From assembly GCF_003265345.1 (NCBI RefSeq), contig NZ_QFWW01000010.1, positions 916 to 64,915 on the forward strand: a stretch of DNA of 64,000 bases, given 5' to 3'. The notes under the pieces were generated by a model that had not been told where the DNA came from, made no database searches, and worked only from the letters and a program-made list of their open reading frames with translations. This stretch comes from Lentzea terrae (GTDB lineage Bacteria > Actinomycetota > Actinomycetes > Mycobacteriales > Pseudonocardiaceae). Positions within the stretch are counted from its first letter, which is position 1. Each line of letters begins with the position of its first letter. A program made the position numbers and the translations under genes. This document shows, piece after piece, positions 1 through 11,548 of this stretch.

Positions 1-936
1 CGCGTCATCAACGGCGAAAAGTACGTCAGCGAACGCTCCCGCCAAGCCGTCCACCGCGCCATCGCCCTGCTCGGCTACAGCCCCAACCACGCCGCCCGCA
101 CGCTGGCCGGCAGCAAAGCCAACGCCATCGCGCTCGTGATCTCCGAGCAGGGCAGCCGAGTCCTCGCCGACCCCTTCTTCGCCAGAGTCCTGCGCGGCGT
201 CCACGCCGAACTCGCCGGCCGGCACGTCCAACTCCTGCTCATGATGAACCAGCCCCTGGACGGCCAGGACCAGGTCGCCTACCTCACCGGCGGCCACGTC
301 GACGGCGCCCTCGTCGTCAGCCTGCACGGCGAAGACCCGTTGCCGAGAACGTTGCACGAAACGGGTCTGCCGATCGTGGTGGGAGGCCGCCCGCTCGCGG
401 GCGGCCCGATCCCGTTCGTCGACTCGGACAACTTCAACGGCGCCCTGGAGGCGGTGCGCCACCTGATCTCCCTGGGCCGCGAGAAGATCGCCACGATCGC
501 CGGTCCCGCCGACATGGCCGTGGGCATGGACCGGCTTAGCGGGTGGCGGTGCGGCCTGGCCGAACACGGCATGCCCGTGAAACTGGTGGTGCACAGCGAC
601 TTCACCCCTGAGGCCGGCGCGCACGCGATGGAGGAACTGCTCCGCAGAGCACCCGACCTCGACGCGGTCTTCGTCGCCGCCGACATCATGGCGCTCGGCG
701 CACTGCGGGTGCTGCAGGCCCACGGCTACCGGATCCCGGACGACGTGGCCGTGGTCGGGTTCGACGACTCGGTGGTGGCGGCGACGGCGGTGCCGCCGCT
801 CACCACCGTGCGGCAGGACGTCGAGCAGTTCGGCCGCACCATGACCTGGCGCCTGCTGGCCGAGCTCGCCGGCGACGACAAGCTGCCGCACTCGATCCTG
901 CTGCCGACATCACTCGTGCGCAGGGCGAGCGCCTGA
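1..936 (+). CDS. LacI-family repressor, CebR/CelR-like, 5' end outside window
   Basis: The frame is open from the first base, so the N-terminus (most of the DNA-reading helices) is missing. The visible part begins with the tail of a LacI helix-turn-helix plus hinge (VINGEKYVSERSRQAV, then NHAARTLAG) and continues as a periplasmic-binding-protein-like sensor domain to a TGA at 934-936. Stretches such as DGALVVSLHGEDPLP, GGRP, DSDNFNGA and IATIAGPADM match my memory of Streptomyces CebR, the cello-oligosaccharide-responsive repressor. A CebR-type box lies 72 bp after its stop, before cellulase genes. The LacI-family call is secure. The CebR call rests on sequence flavour and context. A different sugar-responsive LacI protein is the alternative. 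Confidence 0.8.
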   Translation, partial: RVINGEKYVSERSRQAVHRAIALLGYSPNHAARTLAGSKANAIALVISEQGSRVLADPFFARVLRGVHAELAGRHVQLLLMMNQPLDGQDQVAYLTGGHVDGALVVSLHGEDPLPRTLHETGLPIVVGGRPLAGGPIPFVDSDNFNGALEAVRHLISLGREKIATIAGPADMAVGMDRLSGWRCGLAEHGMPVKLVVHSDFTPEAGAHAMEELLRRAPDLDAVFVAADIMALGALRVLQAHGYRIPDDVAVVGFDDSVVAATAVPPLTTVRQDVEQFGRTMTWRLLAELAGDDKLPHSILLPTSLVRRASA

Positions 937-1007
937 CGGCGTTCGACTCCCGATTCGACCGAAGGCTCCGAACGCCGTCTTGACCGCCGATCGCCCAATC
1001 GGGAGTC

Positions 1008-1021
1008 TGGGAGCGCTCCCA
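1008..1021. promoter_or_regulatory. CebR/CelR-type operator, exact TGGGAGCGCTCCCA
   Basis: This perfect 14-bp palindrome is the site known for CebR in Streptomyces and CelR in Thermobifida. It sits 26 bp before the start chosen for the clan GH-A hydrolase. The 19-20 bases after it (AGAA, then CCGTCGACGAGGACG) recur after the identical box at 17330. Confidence 0.85.
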
Positions 1022-1047
1022 GAACCGTCGACGAGGACGTGGTGCGC

Positions 1048-5217
<4,170 letters not shown>

Positions 5218-5302
5218 GTCGTACTCCCGAGTGCGGTGTGGGTGGAACGGTCCCCACCGTAAACGGGACGCGGCCCGGTTATCTTCCGGCTAGGCTGCAG
5301 AC

Positions 5303-5908
5303 GTGATCGACGGCACACGCCTGCCCCTCATCGGCGAGGAAACGTCCCTGCGTGCGGACGCGGTGCGCAACCGCACCAAACTGCTGGAAGCCGCGGCCAG
5401 GCTGGCGGCCGAACGCGGCGCGGCCGCCATCACGATGGAGCTGGTGGCCGCCGCGGCAGGGGTCGGCAAAGGCACGGTGTCCCGCCGTTTCGGCGACCGC
5501 AACGGACTGCTGCTGGCCCTGCTGGACCACGCGGAACAACAGTTCCAGCAGGCGTACTTCGCGGGCCCGCCACCACTGGGTCCCGGCGCCGACGCGGTCG
5601 CGCGACTCAGGGCGTTCGGACCGGCCCTGCTGCGCCACGAGCGCGCGCACCTCGACCTCTACCTGGCTGCCGAGCCGCCTCCGGACCGGCGGTTCACGGT
5701 TCCGGCCGACCGGGTGCGCCACACCCACGTGGTGGCTCTCGTGCGCGCCGTGCTCCCGGACGCCGACGCCGACCTGCTCGCGCACACCCTGCTGTCCTCA
5801 GTGGACACGGTGCTGGTGGACCACCTCGTCCGCACCCGCGGCATGTCGCTGGAACGGATCGAGGCCGGCTGGCACGACCTCGTCGACCGGCTGGTCACTC
5901 GCGGTTGA
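5303..5908 (+). CDS. TetR-family transcriptional regulator
   Basis: The 201-residue protein has an N-terminal TetR helix-turn-helix (about 20-70, with ITMELVAAAAGVGKGTVSRRF) and a variable helical ligand domain. The start taken is GTG 5303; a slightly later start is possible because the first 15 residues are not typical. It is divergent from the FMN reductase gene and probably controls it and itself. Its last 14 bp overlap the end of the convergent GntR gene. Confidence 0.88.
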   Translation: MIDGTRLPLIGEETSLRADAVRNRTKLLEAAARLAAERGAAAITMELVAAAAGVGKGTVSRRFGDRNGLLLALLDHAEQQFQQAYFAGPPPLGPGADAVARLRAFGPALLRHERAHLDLYLAAEPPPDRRFTVPADRVRHTHVVALVRAVLPDADADLLAHTLLSSVDTVLVDHLVRTRGMSLERIEAGWHDLVDRLVTRG

Positions 5909-6671
5909 GCCGGCCCGGCTCGCCCACGTCGCCGCGCCGCACCAGCCAGGCCTCGGTGATGTGGGTGAACATCGCCTCGGCGGCACCGGCCGGGTCGTGC
6001 GCCGCGATCCGCTCGCAGATGCGGCGGTGCCCCGCGTTGGAGGCCGCGCACAGCTCGCGGTCGGTGCGGCCCATGTAGCGGGCGGTGTGGAAGACCTGGC
6101 TCTCCAGCGCCCGCACCACGCCTCTGGCGATGGTGTTGCCGGACGCCTGCATGATCCGGTCGTGGAAGGCGGTGTCCTGCTCGCGATAGGCGTTGGGGTC
6201 GTCCACCAGCTGGTCCATCAGATCGACGAGGCCGCGCAGCGCTTCGACGGTCTCCTGGTCGGCCTCGCGTGCGGCGACCTGGGCCATGTCCGACTCGAGC
6301 AGCCGACGGGTGACCACCAGGTCGTCCAGCACGCCGAGCGTCTCGTCCTCCGCGACGGCGGCGCCGAGGACGAGCTCGTCGAGCATGTTCCACGCCGACG
6401 GTGGGGTGACCGTGGTGCCCGCACCCTGGCGCACCTGGACCAAACCCTTCTCCTGCAGGACTTTCACCGCTTCCCGGATCACCGTCCTGCTCACCGAGAA
6501 GGACTCGCACAGCGCGGGCTCCGGCGGCAGCGACGACCCGGACGGGTGCTCGCCGCGCACGATGCGGCCGACCAGCTCCGCGGTGACCGCCCCGGTCAGG
6601 TTCATCGGCCGGCGTGCCCAGTCCGGTGCTGCGGAAGGGCTTCTGGTCGGCTGCCGGCCTGATGCCGTCAT
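5895..6671 (-). CDS. FadR-subfamily GntR regulator (wHTH plus FCD domain)
   Basis: The 258-residue regulator has a winged helix (about 28-88, SVSRTVIREAVKVLQEKGLV) and an all-helical FCD sensor domain with the family's metal-binding Asp/His pattern (DTAFHDRIMQASGN, NAGHRR, HITEAWL). ATG 6671 is preceded by GGAGGAAAG; the frame runs further upstream, but that part would cross the promoter. It is divergent from the ABC binding-protein gene, and a TGACGT-nnn-ACGTCA palindrome lies between them, so it probably represses the uptake operon and itself. FCD regulators usually sense sugar acids or other carboxylates. A close paralogue is encoded at 29806-30579. Confidence 0.9.
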   Translation of the reverse strand: MTASGRQPTRSPSAAPDWARRPMNLTGAVTAELVGRIVRGEHPSGSSLPPEPALCESFSVSRTVIREAVKVLQEKGLVQVRQGAGTTVTPPSAWNMLDELVLGAAVAEDETLGVLDDLVVTRRLLESDMAQVAAREADQETVEALRGLVDLMDQLVDDPNAYREQDTAFHDRIMQASGNTIARGVVRALESQVFHTARYMGRTDRELCAASNAGHRRICERIAAHDPAGAAEAMFTHITEAWLVRRGDVGEPGRLNRE

Positions 6672-6732
6672 CTTTCCTCCGGTGGTGCCGCGCACTGGGA
6701 ACGTGCCGGCGAGTGTACCGCCGATCGGGCGT

Positions 6733-6747
6733 TGACGTAATACGTCA
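6733..6747. promoter_or_regulatory. probable operator of the FadR-type regulator, TGACGTAATACGTCA
   Basis: This perfect 15-bp palindrome lies in the divergent promoter between the GntR gene (start 6671) and the binding-protein gene (start 6818). The same half-sites occur in front of the paralogous GntR gene at 30637-30651. The pairing with two related regulators is what supports the assignment. Confidence 0.7.
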
Positions 6748-6817
6748 TACGACTTACGTTCAGCACACCTCGTCGGGCCGCGCGACGCCCGGCCACCACC
6801 TCGAGAAGTGAGCAGCG

Positions 6818-8080
6818 ATGAAGCAGCGCACATCATGGTTAGCCGCCCTGGCGGTGGGGTTGGCGTTCACCGCGGGTTGCGGGAGCGCGTCCGGGCCGGG
6901 CTCCTCGACCGGCTCCGGCGACAAGCTCGTGGTCTGGGACTGGAAGTCGGGCGACGCCAAGGCGGCCGGCTACGTCGAGAAGGCCAAGGCCGACTTCGCC
7001 AAGAAGCACCCCGGCGTGACCGTCGAGTTCGTGGCACAGCCGTTCGACCAGTACTACACGCTGCTCGGTGCGGCCATCCAGGCCGGCAAGGGTCCGGACG
7101 TCATCCTCTTCAACGGCGGCGGGCAGATCCGCGACCGCGCCGACGCTCTCGCGCCGCTCGACTCCCACGTCGGCGACGACAAGCAGCGGTTGGCGGGCTG
7201 GGACGCGTTCACCAAGGACGGCAAGGTCTACGCCGAGCCTGTGACGTTGCAGGGGCATCCGATCTACTACAACAAGGACCTCTACCAGAAGGCCGGTCTC
7301 ACCGCTCCCGCGAAGACGCTGGACGAGTTCATCGGCAACTGCGGTGTCATCACCCAGAAGACCGGGGCGAAGTGCTTCGCGCTGGGCAACAAGGAGGGCA
7401 TCGGCATCCAGTTCTGGTTGTCCGCCTTGGGTTCCGCGGTGCTGACGCCGCAGGAGTACGACGACTGGATCGCCGGCAAGCGCAACTGGACCTCCCCGGA
7501 CGTCAAGAAGATCTTCGAACTGTGGCAGCAGGCCGGTGCCACCGGGCTGAACACCGACGGCGCCAACTCCACCGCGATGTTCAACGACGCGTTCGCCTCC
7601 TTCAACTCCGGCAAGGCGGCCAACATCATCGGCCTGATGTCGGACGTCGGGCACTGGAAGGACTTCGCCGAGTTCCTCACCCCGGAGAAGGTCGGCGTCA
7701 CGCTCGCACCCCAGGTCAACCCCGCCGCCAAGCCGAGCCTGCCCTACGACGGCGGCATCGGCTACGCGGTCGCCAAGTGGACGAAGGACCCGAAGGTCGC
7801 CGCAGACCTCGTGCGGTCGCTGACTTCCACCGAGGCGCTCAAGGCGTTCTACCTCGACGGTGGCGCGATCGCGTCCGACACCTCGATCGACACCTCCGCG
7901 GGCGGCCCGGCCGTCAAGACCATCGTCTCCGAGGTCAAGACCGGCAAGCCCGCCCTGCACGTCGCGCTGGGCTCCAAGACGGTCGACCTCATGGGTCGCC
8001 TGTCCCAGCAGCTGCTCAGCGGCTCGATCACGGTGGACGAGGTGCTCCAGCAGCTCGCCGCCTCCGACAAGACGGGCTGA
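6818..8080 (+). CDS. sugar ABC transporter substrate-binding lipoprotein
   Basis: The 420-residue protein is a family 1 extracellular solute-binding protein. Its signal peptide ends in FTAGC, so C21 is the likely lipidated cysteine, followed by a Ser/Gly-rich spacer and the mature domain from KLVVWDW. The start is ATG 6818 after GAGAAGTGAGCAGCG. It heads a run of two permeases, an enolase-superfamily enzyme and a mutarotase, all close together. No ATPase gene is in the run, so a shared MsiK-like ATPase encoded elsewhere is likely. The ligand is unknown; a deoxy sugar or sugar acid would fit the neighbours. A fragment of a second copy remains at 30723-30806. Confidence 0.9.
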   Translation: MKQRTSWLAALAVGLAFTAGCGSASGPGSSTGSGDKLVVWDWKSGDAKAAGYVEKAKADFAKKHPGVTVEFVAQPFDQYYTLLGAAIQAGKGPDVILFNGGGQIRDRADALAPLDSHVGDDKQRLAGWDAFTKDGKVYAEPVTLQGHPIYYNKDLYQKAGLTAPAKTLDEFIGNCGVITQKTGAKCFALGNKEGIGIQFWLSALGSAVLTPQEYDDWIAGKRNWTSPDVKKIFELWQQAGATGLNTDGANSTAMFNDAFASFNSGKAANIIGLMSDVGHWKDFAEFLTPEKVGVTLAPQVNPAAKPSLPYDGGIGYAVAKWTKDPKVAADLVRSLTSTEALKAFYLDGGAIASDTSIDTSAGGPAVKTIVSEVKTGKPALHVALGSKTVDLMGRLSQQLLSGSITVDEVLQQLAASDKTG

Positions 8081-8085
8081 GCAGC

Positions 8086-9033
8086 GTGGCCGCACAATCT
8101 CTGTCCGCTGTGGACGCGGCCGTGCCCGCGTCCACAGCGGGGGTCACGTCGGCGCGGCGCAACCGCAGGGGCTCGCGGGCGGAACGCCTGGCTCCGCTGG
8201 TGTTGCTGGCACCGGCGATCCTGATCATCGTCGGGCTGCGGCTGTGGCCGCTCGTGCTCGGTGTCAACTTCTCCTTCACCGGCGACGGCGACCGCAACGG
8301 CGTGGCTGTCGGACTCGACAACTACCTGACCCTGCTCGGTGATCCGCTGTTCCGCACCGCCCTGCGCAACGTCGGCCTGCTCGTGTTGCTGTTGCCCGTG
8401 GCGGTGGCGATCCCCGGTCTGCTCGCGACGTTCATCTACCTGAAGGTGCCCGGCCACCGGCTCTACCGGGGCGTCTACTTCTTCCCCGCCGTGCTCTCCC
8501 CCGTGATCGTCGGCGCGATCTTCAACCTGCTGCTGGCCTTCGACGGCCCGCTCAACGCACTGCTCGGCGGGCTCGGCCTCGGGCCCGTGGACTGGCTAGG
8601 CGATCCGGACGTGGCGATCTTCGCGGTCGTCGGGGTGCACGTCTGGGCGACGTTCGGCATGGCGCTCGTCGTGTTCCTCGCCGGGTTCGCCACGCTGGAC
8701 TCGTCGTTGCTCGACGCGGCCAAAGTGGACGGTGCGTCGCTGACGCAGACCATCTGGCACGTCATCATTCCGAGCCTTTCGCGCACCATCCAGTTCGTCT
8801 TCGTCACCACCATGATCGGCATGCTGACGTCGATGTTCGGCCTGGTCTACGTGATGACCAGCGGTGGGCCGGAGGGGTCGACGTACCTGCCCGAGTACTA
8901 CGTCTGGATCCAGCAGGGACAGCTGAACCAGCCCGCGCTCGCCTCCGCGGCGTCCACCGTCCTGTTCCTGATCATGCTCGTGGTGGGACTGGCCCAGGTC
9001 GCCGTCCTGCGACGCGCGGGCAAGGAGGAGTGA
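8086..9033 (+). CDS. ABC sugar permease, MalF/UgpA type
   Basis: The 315-residue inner-membrane protein has about six membrane segments and the permease EAA loop (DSSLLDAAKVDGASLTQTIWHVIIP) that contacts the ATPase. GTG 8086 was chosen: it follows the binding-protein stop by 5 bp, and the cytoplasmic N-terminus (to RRNRRGSRAERLAP) precedes the first hydrophobic segment. The frame is open further upstream, but that region is the binding-protein gene read out of frame. It pairs with the permease encoded immediately downstream. Confidence 0.9.
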   Translation: MAAQSLSAVDAAVPASTAGVTSARRNRRGSRAERLAPLVLLAPAILIIVGLRLWPLVLGVNFSFTGDGDRNGVAVGLDNYLTLLGDPLFRTALRNVGLLVLLLPVAVAIPGLLATFIYLKVPGHRLYRGVYFFPAVLSPVIVGAIFNLLLAFDGPLNALLGGLGLGPVDWLGDPDVAIFAVVGVHVWATFGMALVVFLAGFATLDSSLLDAAKVDGASLTQTIWHVIIPSLSRTIQFVFVTTMIGMLTSMFGLVYVMTSGGPEGSTYLPEYYVWIQQGQLNQPALASAASTVLFLIMLVVGLAQVAVLRRAGKEE

Positions 9034-9854
9034 TGCCGAAGCTGCCCCGTTGGTTCGTCGCGATCCCGATGGCCGTGCTCGCACTGGCCACGATCTACCC
9101 GTTGGTGTTCACCACCAACGTCGCCATGAAGACCCGCCGCGAGTACGTGCTCGACCGGTTCTCCCCGGCCGACTCCCTGAGCTGGGCCAACATCGTCAAG
9201 GCGTGGACGAGCGTCGGGATGTCCCGCTACTTCCTCAACTCGGTGATCGTCGTGGCGTGCTCGGTCGCGCTGCTGCTGTTGCTCGGGTCGATGGCGGGCT
9301 TCGCGCTCGCCCGGCTGCGGTTCCGCGGCTCGTCCGCGCTGTTCCTCGGCATCCTCGCCGCGCTGTTCATCCCGTTCCAGGTGATCATGGTGCCGCTCAC
9401 GCGGATCATGGCCGACACCGGTCTCGTCGACACCTATCCCGGCCTGGTCCTCGCCTACGTGGCGCAGTTCCTGCCGTTCACGATCTTCTTGCTGACCAGC
9501 TACTACTCGACCGTGCCGGCGGAGATCGTCGACGCCGCCCGCATCGACGGCAACACCGTGTACGGCGTCTACTGGCGGATCATGCTCCCGATCGGCGCAC
9601 CGGCGTTGTTGTCCGTCGGCGTGCTCAACGCGTTGTTCTGCTGGAACGACGTGCTCATCTCGTTGCTGATGATGCCGTCCGCGGAGCACCGCACGCTCAT
9701 GGTCGGCGTCACGTCGTTGCGCGGCCAGTACTCCGACGACATCCCCACGTTCGCCTCCGGTGTGCTGATCGCGGCGGTACCGGTCCTCGTCGTCTACCTG
9801 TTCTTGCAACGCCAGATCGCCGACGGTGTCACCGCCGGGTCCACGAAGGGCTGA
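9033..9854 (+). CDS. ABC sugar permease, MalG/UgpE type
   Basis: The 273-residue membrane protein has about six membrane segments and an EAA loop (AEIVDAARIDGNTVYGVYWRIMLP). The stop of the preceding permease and ATG 9033 share one base (TGATG), which implies translational coupling; AAGGAGG lies just upstream. A GTG at 9030 is the alternative start. With the preceding permease it should form the transmembrane channel of the importer. Confidence 0.9.
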   Translation: MPKLPRWFVAIPMAVLALATIYPLVFTTNVAMKTRREYVLDRFSPADSLSWANIVKAWTSVGMSRYFLNSVIVVACSVALLLLLGSMAGFALARLRFRGSSALFLGILAALFIPFQVIMVPLTRIMADTGLVDTYPGLVLAYVAQFLPFTIFLLTSYYSTVPAEIVDAARIDGNTVYGVYWRIMLPIGAPALLSVGVLNALFCWNDVLISLLMMPSAEHRTLMVGVTSLRGQYSDDIPTFASGVLIAAVPVLVVYLFLQRQIADGVTAGSTKG

Positions 9855-9855
9855 C

Positions 9856-11034
9856 ATGCGCATCACTCGCTACCGGACGCTCACCACGGTCCAGGACTGG
9901 GGCCGGCCGGTCGGTGACGCCAACGGCGTCTACGCCGACGGCCTCGTTCGGGTTCCCCTCGTCGTCGTGGAGACCGACGAGGGCATCACCGGCGTCGGGC
10001 TCGGCCCGCACGTGGAGATCGAGAACGTCTTCGCCGCCATCGAGGGCGAGGACCCGCGTTCCGTCACCGCCCTCTACGACCGGATGCTGCGCCGCACGTT
10101 CAAGGCGGGCCACGCCGGTGCGGTGTTCGGCACCATCGGCGCCCTCGACACCGCGCTGTGGGACATCAAGGCCCAGGCGGCGGGCGAACCGCTGTGGCGG
10201 CTGCTCGGCGGACGTGACCGCCGGGTGCCCGCCTACGGCTCGGGCCTGTGCATCGCGCTGAACGACGAAGAACTCCTTGCGGTGTATCGGACCTACGCCG
10301 AACACGGGCTGCGCGCGGCGAAGCTCAAGGGCGGTCTGGACGTCGACCGCGACCGGCACCGGCTCGCCCTGATCCGCGACCTCCTAGTCGACACCGGCCA
10401 CGGCGCACGGCCGAGCCTGATGCTCGACGTCAACGAGGCCCTGACCCGCAAACAGGCGGTGCGCCACGTCAGCGAGTTGGAGCGAACGCTCGACCTGACC
10501 TGGATCGAGGAACCGGTCCGGCGGTGGGACGCGGACGGGCACGCGACGGTCGGCCGCGGCATCCGCGCCTCGGTCGCCACCGGCGAGAACCTCACCGGCC
10601 TCGAACAACATCGATCGCTCATCACGGCCGGCGCGGTCGACATCGTGCAGACGGCCGCGGTCTGGGGCATCACCCACTTCCTGCGCGTCGCCGTCCTCGC
10701 GCACGCGCACGACCTGCCCGTCAGTCCGATCGGCACCACGCCGGTCGGCCTGCTGCACGCCGCCACGTCGGTTCCCAACCACCTGGTGAGCGAACTGCAG
10801 GACCTCCAGCCACCGGTGGGCGTCTCGGTCGACCTGCACGTCGAGGACGGGGCCTACGTGCTCGGCGACCGTCCCGGCCTGGGCGTGCGCCTCGACGAGG
10901 AGGCGATCGCCGCCGCCGGTCACCTGGTCCCCCACCCGACCTCCGGCGGTTCGCACATCCGGCCGGAACGCGCGGGCCAGCGCCTGCACCCGGCGAGTGT
11001 CGACGGAACCGCCGTGCTCAACGCACATCCGTGA
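9856..11034 (+). CDS. enolase-superfamily (mandelate racemase/muconate lactonizing type) enzyme
   Basis: The 392-residue protein shows the MR/MLE plan: capping domain, then a barrel with a KxK motif (K156, K158 in AAKLKGG) and metal ligands D191 (MLDVNEA), E218 (WIEEP) and E244 (TGEN). Relatives dehydrate or racemise sugar acids such as rhamnonate, fuconate or galactonate. The barrel His usually found after Ser-Pro is replaced by Ile (SPIGTTP, about 290-296), so the exact reaction is uncertain. The start is ATG 9856, one base after the permease stop. Position between transporter and mutarotase genes suggests catabolism of the imported sugar. Confidence 0.85.
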   Translation: MRITRYRTLTTVQDWGRPVGDANGVYADGLVRVPLVVVETDEGITGVGLGPHVEIENVFAAIEGEDPRSVTALYDRMLRRTFKAGHAGAVFGTIGALDTALWDIKAQAAGEPLWRLLGGRDRRVPAYGSGLCIALNDEELLAVYRTYAEHGLRAAKLKGGLDVDRDRHRLALIRDLLVDTGHGARPSLMLDVNEALTRKQAVRHVSELERTLDLTWIEEPVRRWDADGHATVGRGIRASVATGENLTGLEQHRSLITAGAVDIVQTAAVWGITHFLRVAVLAHAHDLPVSPIGTTPVGLLHAATSVPNHLVSELQDLQPPVGVSVDLHVEDGAYVLGDRPGLGVRLDEEAIAAAGHLVPHPTSGGSHIRPERAGQRLHPASVDGTAVLNAHP

Positions 11035-11047
11035 TCGAGGAGCAGAG

Positions 11048-11380
11048 ATGAACCACCCACAGCGCTACGGCATGGTGATCCGACTGCGCCCGGAACGCCG
11101 CGCGGAGTACCTGCGGCTGCACTCGGCCGTGTGGCCCGCCGTCGAGAAGACGTTGCACGAAGCCAACATTCGCAACTTCACCATCTTCCTGCGCGATGAC
11201 CTGCTGTTCGGCTACTACGAGTACGTCGGCGACGACCACGAGGCCGACCAGGCCCGCATCGCCGCCGACCAGGAGACCCAGCGCTGGTGGACCTTCACCG
11301 ACCCGTGCCAGGAGTCACTGGCACCGGCCGGTTCCGGGCACTGGTGGGCGCCGATGCAGGAGGTCTGGCACCTGGACTGA
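11048..11380 (+). CDS. L-rhamnose mutarotase-family protein (RhaM/RhaU type)
   Basis: The 110-residue protein is close to the usual length of about 104. It carries the family pattern RYGMVIRLRPERRAEY, LHSAVWPAV and IRNFTIFL, then YYEY and a WWxxTDPCQ region. The family interconverts alpha and beta anomers of L-rhamnose and sometimes L-fucose (EC 5.1.3.32 type). GAGGAG precedes ATG 11048, 13 bp after the dehydratase-like gene. It suggests that the operon handles a 6-deoxyhexose or a closely related sugar. Its stop lies directly beside the large inverted repeat. Confidence 0.9.
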   Translation: MNHPQRYGMVIRLRPERRAEYLRLHSAVWPAVEKTLHEANIRNFTIFLRDDLLFGYYEYVGDDHEADQARIAADQETQRWWTFTDPCQESLAPAGSGHWWAPMQEVWHLD

Positions 11381-11381
11381 G

Positions 11382-11548
11382 CTAGTGGCGCGTCCCGGAA
11401 CGTTGGCGAGGTAATTCACGCTCAGCAGGGCGCCTCGCGGCACCGCCCCCGCGCCCCCGTACAACCAGTACGAGGACGCGGGGGCGGCACCACGATGCAC
11501 CCGTCTGACCGCGAATTCCCCCGGCAACGTTCAGGGCCACACCACTAG
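11382..11548. repeat. 167-bp near-palindromic element (two 81-bp arms, 5-base loop)
   Basis: Arms 11382-11462 and 11468-11548 align without gaps as inverted copies around the loop AACCA; I counted 63 of 81 positions complementary. The outer ends are both CTAG, and the right end contains the stop codon of the GH31 gene. Ten of the 18 mismatches are transitions, and all ten would be G-U pairs in RNA read from the minus strand, none in plus-strand RNA. The element fills the gap between convergent genes and must at least act as a transcript-end hairpin. No transposase, flanking duplication or coding frame supports an insertion sequence. A MITE-like origin is possible. Confidence 0.85.

Noticed and set aside
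6808-9033. A 741-residue fusion ending in permease sequence
   Set aside because: Its first 426 residues are binding-protein codons read out of frame. The permease starts at GTG 8086.
11382-11548. Palindrome considered as an insertion sequence or integron attC site
   Set aside because: There is no transposase or integrase frame, no flanking target duplication and no attC core boxes. A non-autonomous element remains possible.
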